36,518 bases of DNA from Campylobacteraceae bacterium (GTDB lineage Bacteria > Campylobacterota > Campylobacteria > Campylobacterales > Sulfurovaceae), in NCBI GenBank assembly GCA_027056485.1, contig JALUKQ010000043.1, positions 1 through 36,518 on the forward strand, in the 5' to 3' direction. The position numbers and the translations under genes are program-made. Within the stretch, counting starts at the first letter, position 1. Every line of letters begins with the position of its first letter. The notes below the pieces were generated by a model. It ran no database searches. It saw only the letters and a list, made by a program, of their open reading frames with translations, and was not told the DNA's origin. Shown here piece after piece: positions 16,720 to 24,303 of this stretch.

Positions 16720-17421
16720 ATGTTAAATAAAAATATTAAATATTTAGTAGTAGCATTGGCTATTATAGGTACTTCTGCTTGTAGCGAAAGAAAGATTGTT
16801 TTACATCAGGGTGCTGGAGATATAGTTCAAACTACAAGAAATTCCCATGTGGTTAAAAGACCTCGTGTTCCTATAAAAGAGGAGATATTAATTAATAAAA
16901 ACCCAAATTTGGGTCATAGAGTTGATGTTCCTAAAAATAATCCCTCTTTAGATAAGAATCTTACGTCTGAAATGCCTTTAGAAAATGGTGGTCGCATGGA
17001 GCGTATAGACTTTCCAGTTGAAGAGTATAAGCATATTAGAAAAATAGGTCGGAGTACAGTTAGTGGAACGGTATATTTGGCAAATTCTTATACCTCAGAT
17101 AAAGTTATGGGGCAAAAAGTAAAGCTCTACTTGAATCCAGTTACTTCATATTCTGAACAGTGGTATCAAGAGAGTTATTTAGGTGGATATAAACTCTCCA
17201 AGTCAGATCCAAGACTCTTTAACTATTTAAAGTTTACTGTCTCAAACGAAGATGGAAAATTTAACTTTTTTGGTGTCCCAACAGGTCAATATTATCTAGT
17301 AGGAACTATGAAGTGTGGTGCAGATTGTGGTTTTTCTGAAAATGAGGTAATCCGTTTGGTTAAAGAGATTTCTGTAGGACGGGGTACAACAAAAGTTGAG
17401 CTTATGAAAAATGTTCCCTAA
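16720..17421 (+). CDS. Lipoprotein with carboxypeptidase-regulatory-like fold
   Basis: This is a predicted lipoprotein of about 233 residues. The signal peptide ends in the lipobox GTSAC with the lipidated Cys near residue 21. A proline- and charge-rich stretch follows. The C-terminal part (about 105-230) looks like a beta-sandwich of the carboxypeptidase-regulatory type: VSGTVYLAN, then KVKLYLNP, then SNEDGKFNFFGVPTGQYYLVG. The second ATG (16720) is preferred because AAAGGA is correctly spaced for it and overlaps the first ATG (16714). It starts 13 nt after mnmE and ends in a hairpin terminator, so it is probably the last gene of the rpmH-to-mnmE run. The function is unknown. Confidence 0.75.
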   Translation: MLNKNIKYLVVALAIIGTSACSERKIVLHQGAGDIVQTTRNSHVVKRPRVPIKEEILINKNPNLGHRVDVPKNNPSLDKNLTSEMPLENGGRMERIDFPVEEYKHIRKIGRSTVSGTVYLANSYTSDKVMGQKVKLYLNPVTSYSEQWYQESYLGGYKLSKSDPRLFNYLKFTVSNEDGKFNFFGVPTGQYYLVGTMKCGADCGFSENEVIRLVKEISVGRGTTKVELMKNVP

Positions 17422-17433
17422 GAAACATTTTTC
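17406..17433 (+). terminator. Hairpin terminator after the lipoprotein gene
   Basis: A perfect 10-bp stem (GAAAAATGTT with AACATTTTTC) and an 8-nt loop overlap the stop codon and are followed by AAATATTTTGATTT. Confidence 0.6.
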
Positions 17434-17463
17434 AAATATTTTGATTTAAATTAATAAGTATGA

Positions 17464-17483
17464 GCTTATCCTTTCGGATAAGC
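17464..17483 (-). terminator. Hairpin overlapping the dUTPase stop codon
   Basis: On the minus strand GCTTATCC and GGATAAGC pair perfectly around a GAAA tetraloop; the stop codon TAA lies inside the second arm. Together with the opposing hairpin at 17406-17433 it separates two convergent transcripts. Confidence 0.6.
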
Positions 17484-18149
17484 CTCTTCTAATGCATCAT
17501 ATAAAGCATCTGGTGTAATTTCGCTTTGCTCATTCAAAACTCTTTGCATAACTACATTATCCTCTTCTTTATTCCATATTTTTATATATGTTCCCTCTTT
17601 ATATCCATGCTCTTGTCTAAATTTATTTAATATGTTTTTACCAATGTAAAGCTTATAAAGTTCAGGTAATTTTAAATTCAGTTTTGAGGCAATTGTCAAA
17701 AATGAAATAACCAAAGCATCAATATTGTCTTTATCGCAAAATAGTAGTCTAATCATATCTTCTACTAAAGCTATCTCCTCATAGTTGTCTAGCTTTTCAC
17801 TCTTCTCTTCTTTTTTAAACTCATCAAACCCTTTCATACTAGAAACAGCTATAGCAATATCTTTTATAGAACCTCTTGCTTCTATTTTATAGATACGTAA
17901 AGCTTCTGACATAATAAAGTGCCAAATATCGACAATTTCTATTTTGATATTTTCATAATCAGGAGATGCATCTATATTTTTCCAATGTTTCCAAGGATAA
18001 GACTCAACAAGCTCAGCAGCCTCAAGGTAGATACAACGACGCCAATCAATAGTTTTACCATTTTTAGTTATACCTTCTTCCCAATCAAGTCCATTGGTTG
18101 CATCATTTAATTCTTGTTGAAGTTTTAGCATTTGTAATATTTTGTTCAT
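17466..18149 (-). CDS. dut: Dimeric dUTP diphosphatase (MazG-like fold)
   Basis: This enzyme hydrolyses dUTP (and probably dUDP) to dUMP, keeping uracil out of DNA. It is the all-alpha dimeric type found in Campylobacter, not the trimeric beta type. Visible features are LQQELNDATNGLDWEEG near the N-terminus and the metal-binding pair EAAELVESYPWKHWKNI (E43, E46) and NIKIEIVDIWHF (E71, D74). The 227-residue length fits the family. AAAAGG precedes the ATG. It lies 56 nt downstream of the SPOR-like gene with its own -10 between them. Confidence 0.92.
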   Translation of the reverse strand: MNKILQMLKLQQELNDATNGLDWEEGITKNGKTIDWRRCIYLEAAELVESYPWKHWKNIDASPDYENIKIEIVDIWHFIMSEALRIYKIEARGSIKDIAIAVSSMKGFDEFKKEEKSEKLDNYEEIALVEDMIRLLFCDKDNIDALVISFLTIASKLNLKLPELYKLYIGKNILNKFRQEHGYKEGTYIKIWNKEEDNVVMQRVLNEQSEITPDALYDALEEAYPKG

Positions 18150-18175
18150 CTATTGCCTTTTGAAATATTTTTGAT

Positions 18176-18181
18176 ATTGTA
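18176..18181 (-). promoter_or_regulatory. -10 box of dut
   Basis: TACAAT is read on the minus strand in GATACAATATC, 26 nt before the dut ATG. It is a consensus match only. Confidence 0.35.
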
Positions 18182-18205
18182 TCTGATTTATTATTTATCT
18201 ATTTA

Positions 18206-19168
18206 TTAATATGGCAATTTTGTAACATAAGCACCTTGTATAATACTGTTTTTAGTATAGATTCTTTTTAACTTTTCAAGTCTTGCTTTAGCTGTATCAT
18301 AATTTTTATATGAATCTAAAAATAACTTATATTTTTTGATATTATCAGTTTTAACTTCCTTACTAATAAGTTTTTCTGGTAAATCATTCAAGCCCTTTTT
18401 CATCGCTACTAAGCTCTCTTTCTTATCAAATGCTCCAAGTTGAATAGTATAAGGCATTATTGCTACTGCTCTCTCTTCTGTTTTTAAAACTATTTTTAAA
18501 CCACCAGCACTATGTTCAATACTCATACTATCATTATTATCTACAAATATATTTGGACAGGCTTTGCTATAGTTGAGTGCATTCCATTTTGGTTGTTTAG
18601 TAGATGCTTCGGTATAAGAGGCTGACCATGTTCTTTCACTCTTTTTATGGTCAATCTTCCCAAAAGTAAGTTCTATATTATTGTCTAAAAAACAGAGTTT
18701 TAAGTCTTCAAAAGGACCAGTACTGGGTCTCTTTTTAGGGAAGGGTACAGCTCTCCAATCAACAGCATTTTTACTATAGTAAAGATAAGGGGAAACGCCC
18801 TCTATCATCCATAAAGTACGAAGCCAAACCCCACCTTTTGGGTCTTCTACTACCTCTTGTATCTCGGCATCTATTATGTTGTTAGAAATTTTCCATTGAC
18901 TATTACTATCTATAAGGGCAGAGAGGTTTTTATAACCATGTTGGTAGAGTCCATTTTTTTGATTAATATGAAAAAAGATAAGGGTTTGGTTGTTGTCAAA
19001 CTTATAATAGTAGTCAGAGGCTAAGGTTTGATTACTATCGCACTCTTTATTGAGAAGTTTTTGACATAGTTTTTTCTCTATATCTTTTGGTATTTCTATA
19101 TTGGTTGAATCAGCATATAAAAAAAATACAGGAAGTAGTGGAAGAACGAAAAAATTAAATGCTTTCAT
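18206..19168 (-). CDS. Exported protein with C-terminal SPOR-like domain
   Basis: This is a 320-residue protein with a Sec signal peptide (hydrophobic 5-18, cleavage near LYADS). The central part (about 30-235) resembles no family that I can name. The last about 75 residues look like a SPOR domain: YTIQLGAFDKKESLVAMKKG, then KKYKLFLDSYKNYDTAKARLEKLKR. SPOR domains bind denuded peptidoglycan at division sites, so a periplasmic, cell-wall-associated role is likely. It is divergent from gatB with facing promoters and upstream of dut. The SPOR call rests on pattern, not on a search. Confidence 0.65.
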   Translation of the reverse strand: MKAFNFFVLPLLPVFFLYADSTNIEIPKDIEKKLCQKLLNKECDSNQTLASDYYYKFDNNQTLIFFHINQKNGLYQHGYKNLSALIDSNSQWKISNNIIDAEIQEVVEDPKGGVWLRTLWMIEGVSPYLYYSKNAVDWRAVPFPKKRPSTGPFEDLKLCFLDNNIELTFGKIDHKKSERTWSASYTEASTKQPKWNALNYSKACPNIFVDNNDSMSIEHSAGGLKIVLKTEERAVAIMPYTIQLGAFDKKESLVAMKKGLNDLPEKLISKEVKTDNIKKYKLFLDSYKNYDTAKARLEKLKRIYTKNSIIQGAYVTKLPY

Positions 19169-19187
19169 AATATGACTCCTTTTTCTA

Positions 19188-19193
19188 ATTATA
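19188..19193 (-). promoter_or_regulatory. -10 box of the SPOR-like gene
   Basis: The minus strand reads TATAAT in GGTGTATAATTAG, 19 nt upstream of the ATG. It is divergent from the gatB promoter 32 nt away. Confidence 0.45.
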
Positions 19194-19225
19194 CACCTTT
19201 AAACCCCATAAAAACAAAGAAAAGG

Positions 19226-19231
19226 TATAAT
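19226..19231 (+). promoter_or_regulatory. -10 box of gatB
   Basis: TATAAT occurs in AAAGGTATAATCT, 45 nt before the gatB ATG. Confidence 0.5.
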
Positions 19232-19276
19232 CTAAAAAAAATTTTAAAGTAATTATTATATAAAAAGGTTTACTCT

Positions 19277-20707
19277 ATGTTTGAAACTGTTATTGGTCTT
19301 GAAGTCCACGTTCAACTTAATACTAAAACAAAGCTCTTTTGCTCTTGTCCTACAAGTTTTGCAGAGCACCAAAACTCTAATACGTGTCCCACATGTTTAG
19401 CACTTCCTGGTGCCTTACCTGTAGTAAATAAAGAGGCAGCAATAAAAGCAATGAGATTGGGTTATGCTATCAATGCAAATGTGGTTCATTCTTCTAACTT
19501 TGACAGAAAGTCATACTTTTATCCAGATAGCCCTTCTGCTTATCAAATTACGCAATTGAGTAATGCTATTGTTCAAAAGGGTGAAGTGTTCATCGACTTG
19601 AAAGATGGTACACAAAAAAGAATCGGTATGACACAAGCCCACCTTGAAGCAGATGCTGGTAAAAATATACATGAGGGTGATTACTCAAAAGTTGACCTTA
19701 ACCGTGCAGGTACACCACTATTAGAAATTGTATCTGACCCAGATATGAGAAATGCATATGAAGCTGTTGCTTATTTGAAAAAATTGCACTCAACTGTTCG
19801 TTATCTTAATATATCGGATGCAAACATGCAAGAGGGGTCATTTAGATGTGATGTTAACGTATCTATTCGTCCAAAAGGGCAAGAGGAGTTTGGAACAAGA
19901 GTTGAGATTAAAAATATTAACTCATTTAAGTTTGTAGAAGCAGCCATAGCCTATGAAGTGCAAAGACAGATAGAAGCGTATGAAGATGATATTTATGATG
20001 AAGAGGTATTTCAAGAGACAAGACTCTGGAATGTAGATGAGGGCGTTACCAAATCTATGAGAGGTAAAGAAGAAGCAGCAGATTATCGTTACTTCCCAGA
20101 CCCAGACTTGCGTCCATTGATTGTAACTCAAGAGATGATAGATGAAGCATTAGAAATGCCTGAACTCCCAGATGCAAAAGTAAAACGTTACACAGAAGAG
20201 CTTAAAATTAAAAAATATGATGCTTTGGTGCTTTGTGCAGAAAAGGAGTTAGCATACTTTTTTGAAGAGATGTTAGAGACAGGAGCCTCTGCTAAAAACT
20301 CTGTAAATTGGTTAACTACTGAGTTGCTTGGTCGTTTAAAGAAGACAGAATTTGATATTGTAAACTCTCCTGTAACTGCTTCTAAGTTAGGTGAACTTGT
20401 TTCTAAGATAGACGATGGAACTATTTCAGGCAAAGGTGCAAAAGAGATTTTAGATGTCCTTATGGAAAAAGATGAAGATATAGATGGACTTATAGACTCT
20501 ATGGGATTAGCACAAGTTTCAGATGACGGTGCTATCTTAGAGATTATTGATGCTATTTTAGAAGCAAACCCTGAAAAAGTAGAGCAGTTCAAAGGTGGAA
20601 AAGAGAAACTCTTTGGTTTCTTTGTGGGGCAGACTATGAAAGCAAGTAAAGGGTCAGCAAATCCTCAGAAGGTAAATGAACTTCTTAAAGAGCGTCTTTC
20701 GAAATAG
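19277..20707 (+). CDS. gatB: Asp-tRNA(Asn)/Glu-tRNA(Gln) amidotransferase subunit B
   Basis: GatB is the tRNA-binding kinase subunit of the GatCAB complex, which converts mischarged Glu-tRNA(Gln) or Asp-tRNA(Asn) to the amidated form. The opening [20 protein letters not shown], the cysteine pair in [34 protein letters not shown], and [22 protein letters not shown] are family hallmarks. Catalytic kinase domain about 1-290, helical middle, and YqeY-like tail about 330-476 (ending [17 protein letters not shown]). Length of 476 is normal. AAAGG precedes the ATG. gatA and gatC are not in the window. Confidence 0.97.
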   Translation: MFETVIGLEVHVQLNTKTKLFCSCPTSFAEHQNSNTCPTCLALPGALPVVNKEAAIKAMRLGYAINANVVHSSNFDRKSYFYPDSPSAYQITQLSNAIVQKGEVFIDLKDGTQKRIGMTQAHLEADAGKNIHEGDYSKVDLNRAGTPLLEIVSDPDMRNAYEAVAYLKKLHSTVRYLNISDANMQEGSFRCDVNVSIRPKGQEEFGTRVEIKNINSFKFVEAAIAYEVQRQIEAYEDDIYDEEVFQETRLWNVDEGVTKSMRGKEEAADYRYFPDPDLRPLIVTQEMIDEALEMPELPDAKVKRYTEELKIKKYDALVLCAEKELAYFFEEMLETGASAKNSVNWLTTELLGRLKKTEFDIVNSPVTASKLGELVSKIDDGTISGKGAKEILDVLMEKDEDIDGLIDSMGLAQVSDDGAILEIIDAILEANPEKVEQFKGGKEKLFGFFVGQTMKASKGSANPQKVNELLKERLSK

Positions 20708-20711
20708 GTAG

Positions 20712-20981
20712 GTGCAAGTAGAGCTTTTATCAAATGTGTTTAATTGTTCATATATTTAAGATTTTGTAGTACATCCTGATTATTAAGAATTAGGCAAAGC
20801 GATAATAGAAAAGTTAGTGTATGATTTACAAGAGCATCAAAAGATATTATTTTATACTATCTCTAGCAAAGAGCCATTTTATGTTAAGTTTATGTTTATA
20901 TGAATGAAAATAGCGATGGCTATTTTAAATGGTAAGAGTGATGAGCAAAAAAGGTTTACTAGAGTAGTATGCTATAATTAA
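20712..20981 (+). pseudogene. Decayed GNAT-family N-acetyltransferase (C-terminal part)
   Basis: Reading one frame through three internal stops (20757, 20784, 20901) gives a recognisable GNAT acetyl-CoA-binding core: DFVVHPDY, stop, ELGKAIIEKLVYDLQEHQ, KILFYTISSKEPFYVKFMFI, stop, MKIAMAILNGKSDEQKR. Intact relatives read VHPDYQ..GIGKAIIEKL and FYEKLGFKRMKTAMA. The N-terminal half is missing and the Q/RxxGxG/A pocket is damaged, so it cannot be active. It fills most of the 388-nt gap between gatB and the GyrI-like gene, which otherwise holds only AT-rich sequence. Confidence 0.7.
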
Positions 20982-21095
20982 GAAAATAAACAAGATAAGT
21001 ATAAAATTTGAATTTAATAAAAACATGACAATTTGAAACATTTCAGACTCTATAAATATAACTACTGTAAAATGAAGAAAAAGTAGGATAATAGT

Positions 21096-21542
21096 ATGAA
21101 AAAAATAAATTTAACAAATAAAATAATAACAGGTCTAAAAATAAGAACAAAAAACAGTGATGAGATGAATCCTGATGTAGCTAAAATAGGTGTACTTTGG
21201 CAAAGTTTTTTTCTAGATATTGTCCCTACATTAAAAGAAACAAATGTACCGATGTATGGTGTTTATACTAATTATGAGTCTGATGCGATGGGTAAGTTTG
21301 ATGTGTTGGTAGGTGTGGAAAATTTGCCAATATCTGATGAGCTAAGTTCTGTAACTTTAAAAGAGGGAAAGTATCTATGTTTTGAGAGTAAAGGTGAGAT
21401 GCCACAAGCTGTTATAGGGACTTGGGGTGAGATATGGAACTATTTCTCCGATGAAAACTGTAAAGAGAAACGAGCTTATGGAACAGATTTTGAACTTTAT
21501 TTGAGCCAGAGTGAGGCTGAGATTTATATTGGGGTAGAGTAA
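21096..21542 (+). CDS. GyrI-like / AraC effector-binding domain protein
   Basis: This is a single-domain 148-residue protein with the GyrI-like (SOUL/BacE-type) small-molecule-binding fold. The pattern includes KIGVLWQSFF near the start of the domain, VPMYGVYTNYESD, FDVLVGVE, LKEGKYLCFESKGEMPQAVIGTWGEIWNYF and the end TDFELYLSQSEAEIYIGV. Such domains occur alone or fused to AraC or MerR DNA-binding domains; no HTH is present here. Its stop overlaps the next start (TAATG), so it is translationally coupled to the alkyltransferase-like gene. A role in binding an alkylated or hydrophobic ligand, perhaps as a sensor or buffer, is inference. Confidence 0.8.
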   Translation: MKKINLTNKIITGLKIRTKNSDEMNPDVAKIGVLWQSFFLDIVPTLKETNVPMYGVYTNYESDAMGKFDVLVGVENLPISDELSSVTLKEGKYLCFESKGEMPQAVIGTWGEIWNYFSDENCKEKRAYGTDFELYLSQSEAEIYIGVE

Positions 21543-21985
21543 TGCCTAAAAAAACTTACCAAGAGCAGATGCAAAACTCTTACTCTGATTATCCTATTGT
21601 CAAAGCCATTCCTCCTTCTATGGTTAAAACTTGGGGAGAGGGTATGCAAGTGCTACCTTCTCCCTTAGAGATACAAGAAGCTATGAGAACTATACCAACA
21701 GGTGAAGTCATGACAGCAAAAGAGCTTTGTGATGTTTTGGCAACAAAACATAAGGTAGATATGGCTTGTCCTTATACGGTTGGAATTTTGATGAATATCG
21801 TAGCTCATGCTATAGAAGAAGATGAGTCTGATGATACACCTTGGTGGCGAACACTTGGTAGTTGTGGTGAACTAAAACCAAAGTACCCTAATGCACCAGA
21901 AGAGCAGATGGCACTGCTTGAAGCAGAGGGTTTTTCTTTTGTAAAAAAAGGTAAAAAGAGTATTTATTGGGTAGTTGAGAGATGA
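21542..21985 (+). CDS. MGMT-family alkyltransferase-like protein lacking the reactive cysteine
   Basis: This is a 147-residue protein whose central and C-terminal part resembles the DNA-binding domain of O6-alkylguanine-DNA alkyltransferase: IPTGEVMTAKELCDVLATKH, then TPWWRTLGSCGELKPKYPNA, then EEQMALLEAEGFSFV. The position of the usual PCHR active site appears to be PWWR, so alkyl transfer is not expected. Proteins of this kind (alkyltransferase-like, ATL) bind alkylated bases and flag them for repair, but this particular subfamily is less studied. It is coupled on both sides: 1-nt overlap with the upstream gene and ATGA overlap with ogt downstream. Confidence 0.72.
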   Translation: MPKKTYQEQMQNSYSDYPIVKAIPPSMVKTWGEGMQVLPSPLEIQEAMRTIPTGEVMTAKELCDVLATKHKVDMACPYTVGILMNIVAHAIEEDESDDTPWWRTLGSCGELKPKYPNAPEEQMALLEAEGFSFVKKGKKSIYWVVER

Positions 21986-22503
21986 AAAAGATATCAATAC
22001 AATATTACAAAAGCCCCATAGGGGAAATACTCTTAGGCTCTTACGATAACAAACTCTGTATTGCTGATTATCGGTACCGAAAAAAGAGAAGCACTATTGA
22101 CAATAGAATTCAAAAAGGATTAAAGGCTGAGTATGTGGAAGAGTCAAGTGAGGTTATAACTGAAACTAAAAAACAGATGGAGGAGTATTTTAATCTTAAA
22201 CGAAAAGATTTTAGCATTCCTCTTTTGTTGGTGGGGACTAACTTTCAAAAGTCTGTTTGGCAAGGTCTGATAGACACTCCATTTGGTACAACTGCTTCTT
22301 ATCTTGAACTCTCAAAACGTATAGGCAATGAAAAGGCTGTTAGGGCTGTGGCAACTGCCAATGGAGCAAACTCTATTGCTATTTTAGTCCCTTGTCACCG
22401 TATTATTGGCTCGAATGGTGACTTGGTGGGGTATGCAGGTGGGTTGGATGTGAAGAGGAAGTTGTTGGAGATTGAAAACAACTTATTCAACACCTGTCCT
22501 TAA
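21982..22503 (+). CDS. ogt: Methylated-DNA-protein-cysteine methyltransferase
   Basis: This suicide DNA-repair enzyme moves the alkyl group from O6-alkylguanine (and O4-alkylthymine) to its own cysteine. In 173 residues it shows the N-terminal ribonuclease H-like domain (about 1-75), the helix-turn-helix with GTTASYLELSKRIGNEKAVRAV, the AtaNGANSIAILVPCHR active site (C138) and SNGDLVGYAGGLDVKRKLLE. It overlaps the preceding gene by 4 nt (ATGA). Its end overlaps the convergent nitroreductase gene by 4 nt (TTAA), so no terminator fits between them. Confidence 0.95.
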   Translation: MKKISIQYYKSPIGEILLGSYDNKLCIADYRYRKKRSTIDNRIQKGLKAEYVEESSEVITETKKQMEEYFNLKRKDFSIPLLLVGTNFQKSVWQGLIDTPFGTTASYLELSKRIGNEKAVRAVATANGANSIAILVPCHRIIGSNGDLVGYAGGLDVKRKLLEIENNLFNTCP

Positions 22504-23129
22504 ACAATAAACTCCACCACTTTATCAAAAGGCAATCGTAATTGCGATGATTGTTCATTGATTCGATATCCAAATGGAAGTAACATTGCTACTTGATACT
22601 GTGTAGTATCCAAATCTAAGGCTCCCTCAACAGCACTCTTTTCGAACCCTTCAATGGGGCAAGAGTCTACACCTATAAATGCAGCAGCAGTCATCATATT
22701 TCCTGCTGCTATGTAAGTTTGTTTAGCAGTCCATGCATAGATGTTTTCATCTGAACTTAACGTGTGGGTTAAATGTTTAGAGTAGAGGTCAATGTACCCC
22801 TCTATCTGTTCATGGCTTAATGGTCGTCTAGCAAATCGTTTTTGAGGTTCGCCTGAACTTGGTTTAACATTTTCTATACCTGCTAACACTACAACCAAAT
22901 GAGAACAAGAGGTAATTTGAGCTTGATTCCAACATAGAGGTCGTAGTTTTTCTTTTAGCTTTTTGTTTGTTATAACTAAAAACTTCCAAGCTTCCATACC
23001 AAATGAAGAGGGTGAAGTTCGTCCTGCTTCCAAGATGTAGTGTATGTTTTCATCTGATATTTTTTTAGTCTCATCAAAGGCTTTACACGCATGTCTAAAT
23101 GCCATTGCTTCTGTAAATTGGTTTTTCAT
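22500..23129 (-). CDS. NAD(P)H-dependent nitroreductase family protein
   Basis: This is an FMN-dependent oxidoreductase of the nitroreductase family (209 residues), similar to NfsB-type enzymes that reduce nitro compounds, quinones or other electrophiles. FMN-binding features are RHACKAFDE near the N-terminus, SPSSFGMEAWKFLVI, AAGNMMTAAAFIGVDSCPIEGF and the C-terminal LLPFGYR. The gene is divergent from an HxlR-type regulator, and a palindromic site lies between them. That is a common arrangement in which an electrophile-sensing regulator controls a detoxifying reductase. The physiological substrate is unknown. Confidence 0.9.
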   Translation of the reverse strand: MKNQFTEAMAFRHACKAFDETKKISDENIHYILEAGRTSPSSFGMEAWKFLVITNKKLKEKLRPLCWNQAQITSCSHLVVVLAGIENVKPSSGEPQKRFARRPLSHEQIEGYIDLYSKHLTHTLSSDENIYAWTAKQTYIAAGNMMTAAAFIGVDSCPIEGFEKSAVEGALDLDTTQYQVAMLLPFGYRINEQSSQLRLPFDKVVEFIV

Positions 23130-23175
23130 TTTATATCCTTGGTTTTAATATATTGAAAGATTATCCTATATATGC

Positions 23176-23181
23176 TATAAT
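23176..23181 (+). promoter_or_regulatory. -10 box of the HxlR gene
   Basis: TATAAT occurs in GCTATAATGTC, 45 nt before the HxlR ATG and 9 nt before the operator-like repeats. Confidence 0.5.
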
Positions 23182-23190
23182 GTCAAGAAC

Positions 23191-23214
23191 TACCTAAAAA
23201 GGTATATACATACC
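23191..23214. promoter_or_regulatory. Overlapping palindromes, probable HxlR operator
   Basis: Two inverted repeats share an arm: TACC-6 nt-GGTA at 23191-23204 and GGTAT-ATAC-ATACC at 23201-23214. They start right after the -10 of the regulator gene, so a bound dimer would block the transcription start. Assignment to this HxlR protein is inferred from position. Confidence 0.55.
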
Positions 23215-23226
23215 AAAAGGATACTA

Positions 23227-23586
23227 ATGAAGCTGATTTATAATGAAAAAACTTATGCATGTTCTTTCGAATTTGCCCTAGATATGGTCTCTGGAAAGTG
23301 GAAAGCTCTAATTTTATGGTACTTAAAAGATGAGACTATGCGTTATGGGGAACTTAAAAAAGTATTGGGGAAAATTACCCAAAAGATGCTAACCCAAACG
23401 CTTAGAGAGTTAGAAAAACATCAGCTTATCACTAGAAAAGTATACCCTGTTGTCCCTCCAAAGGTAGAGTATACTATTACAGAACATGGGAAAAAACTTA
23501 TTCCAATCTTTGAGATGATGTCAGAGTGGGGTAATGATGTGGGGAGTCAATTGGGTGAGGTGATTGAGTGTGATAGTGGACAGTAA
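23227..23586 (+). CDS. HxlR-family transcriptional regulator
   Basis: This is a 119-residue winged-helix regulator of the HxlR family (YodB, HypR and relatives). It shows CSFEFALDMVSGKWKALILWYLKD, the recognition region MRYGELKKVLGKITQKMLTQTLRELEKHQLITRKVY, and the wing VPPKVEYTITEHGKKLIPIF. A conserved N-terminal Cys (residue 12) matches the redox-sensing cysteine used by several family members against quinones and other electrophiles. AAAGG precedes the ATG. It probably controls itself and the divergent nitroreductase through the site at 23191-23214. Confidence 0.92.
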   Translation: MKLIYNEKTYACSFEFALDMVSGKWKALILWYLKDETMRYGELKKVLGKITQKMLTQTLRELEKHQLITRKVYPVVPPKVEYTITEHGKKLIPIFEMMSEWGNDVGSQLGEVIECDSGQ

Positions 23587-23615
23587 AGTATAAATCAACA
23601 TTAAGGGAGATATTG

Positions 23616-23669
23616 ATGTGGATAATGAGTACTCCTAAACATCATAGGAGTACAAATGAAATTAGGTAA
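23616..23669 (+). CDS. Possible 17-residue small ORF with a strong ribosome-binding site
   Basis: An ATG with AAGGGAG at about 8 nt upstream opens a 17-codon frame (MWIMSTPKHHRSTNEIR). No family is recognised. A perfect hairpin lies inside it. It may be a true small peptide, a gene remnant, or chance next to a terminator. Confidence 0.2.
   Translation: MWIMSTPKHHRSTNEIR
23629..23653. terminator. Hairpin between convergent HxlR and TlpA-like genes
   Basis: GTACTCCTA and TAGGAGTAC form a perfect 9-bp stem with a 7-nt loop. There is no U-tract on either side, so terminator function is only inferred from its place between two convergent genes. Confidence 0.45.
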
Positions 23670-23677
23670 TATCATAA

Positions 23678-24190
23678 CTATTTAACAGAGTATTTCTCAA
23701 TATACTCTTCTAAAGTTTTTTCATCTATTACACCAGCTTGAGCGAAGAGTACTTCTCCTTTTGGGTCTATGGCTACAGTGTATGGGATGGCACCTTGCCA
23801 ATTACTTTTGTCTGCAACATATCTTACTAGTCTATCTATATCATAATTTGAAAAAGTAGTATAATTAATACCGTGTTCTGCTTTGTATTCATTGATTTGG
23901 TCTATTTCATTGTTTTGAACCTCAACAGCCAATACCTGTAGTTTGTCTTTGTACTTTTCTTGTAGGTTAATAAGGTGTGGCATAGCTTCTTTACATGCTG
24001 GACATTGAAGACCAAAAAACTCAAGAAAAACTACTTTTCCTTCCATACCTTCTATTTTAATACTATTATTTTCTGCAACTACTGTGTAGTTTGTACCATT
24101 TGTATCAGTTAGGTTCATATCTACTTGTTGAGCGTGTGAGTTTATAGTAAATAGTGCTATTGCCATAAGTGAAAACATTATTTTTTTCAT
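23678..24190 (-). CDS. Exported TlpA/ResA-like thioredoxin-fold protein
   Basis: This is a periplasmic thiol-disulfide protein of 170 residues. The signal peptide spans about 1-20 (cleavage near NSHAQ). The thioredoxin fold starts near residue 30, with the active site CPAC (C63, C66) in EFFGLQCPACKEAMPHL, and the cis-proline segment in GAIPYTVAIDPKGEVLFAQAG. TlpA/ResA-type proteins reduce disulfides, for example during cytochrome c maturation; no cytochrome genes are adjacent, so the client is unknown. It is divergent from the YceI-like gene. Confidence 0.9.
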   Translation of the reverse strand: MKKIMFSLMAIALFTINSHAQQVDMNLTDTNGTNYTVVAENNSIKIEGMEGKVVFLEFFGLQCPACKEAMPHLINLQEKYKDKLQVLAVEVQNNEIDQINEYKAEHGINYTTFSNYDIDRLVRYVADKSNWQGAIPYTVAIDPKGEVLFAQAGVIDEKTLEEYIEKYSVK

Positions 24191-24277
24191 AAAAATCCTT
24201 TTATTTTTTATGATGATACTATAAAGATGATTTAAAAATGATTTGAAGCAGATAAATAATATTAAGTTATATAAATG

Positions 24278-24283
24278 TATAAT
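24278..24283 (+). promoter_or_regulatory. -10 box of the YceI-like gene
   Basis: TATAAT occurs in ATGTATAATGCC, 20 nt before the ATG; the leader would be only about 13 nt and holds AAAAGGA. A weaker TATAGT for the divergent TlpA-like gene lies at 24218-24223 on the minus strand. Confidence 0.5.
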
Positions 24284-24303
24284 GCCTACAAAAAGGACAA
24301 ACT

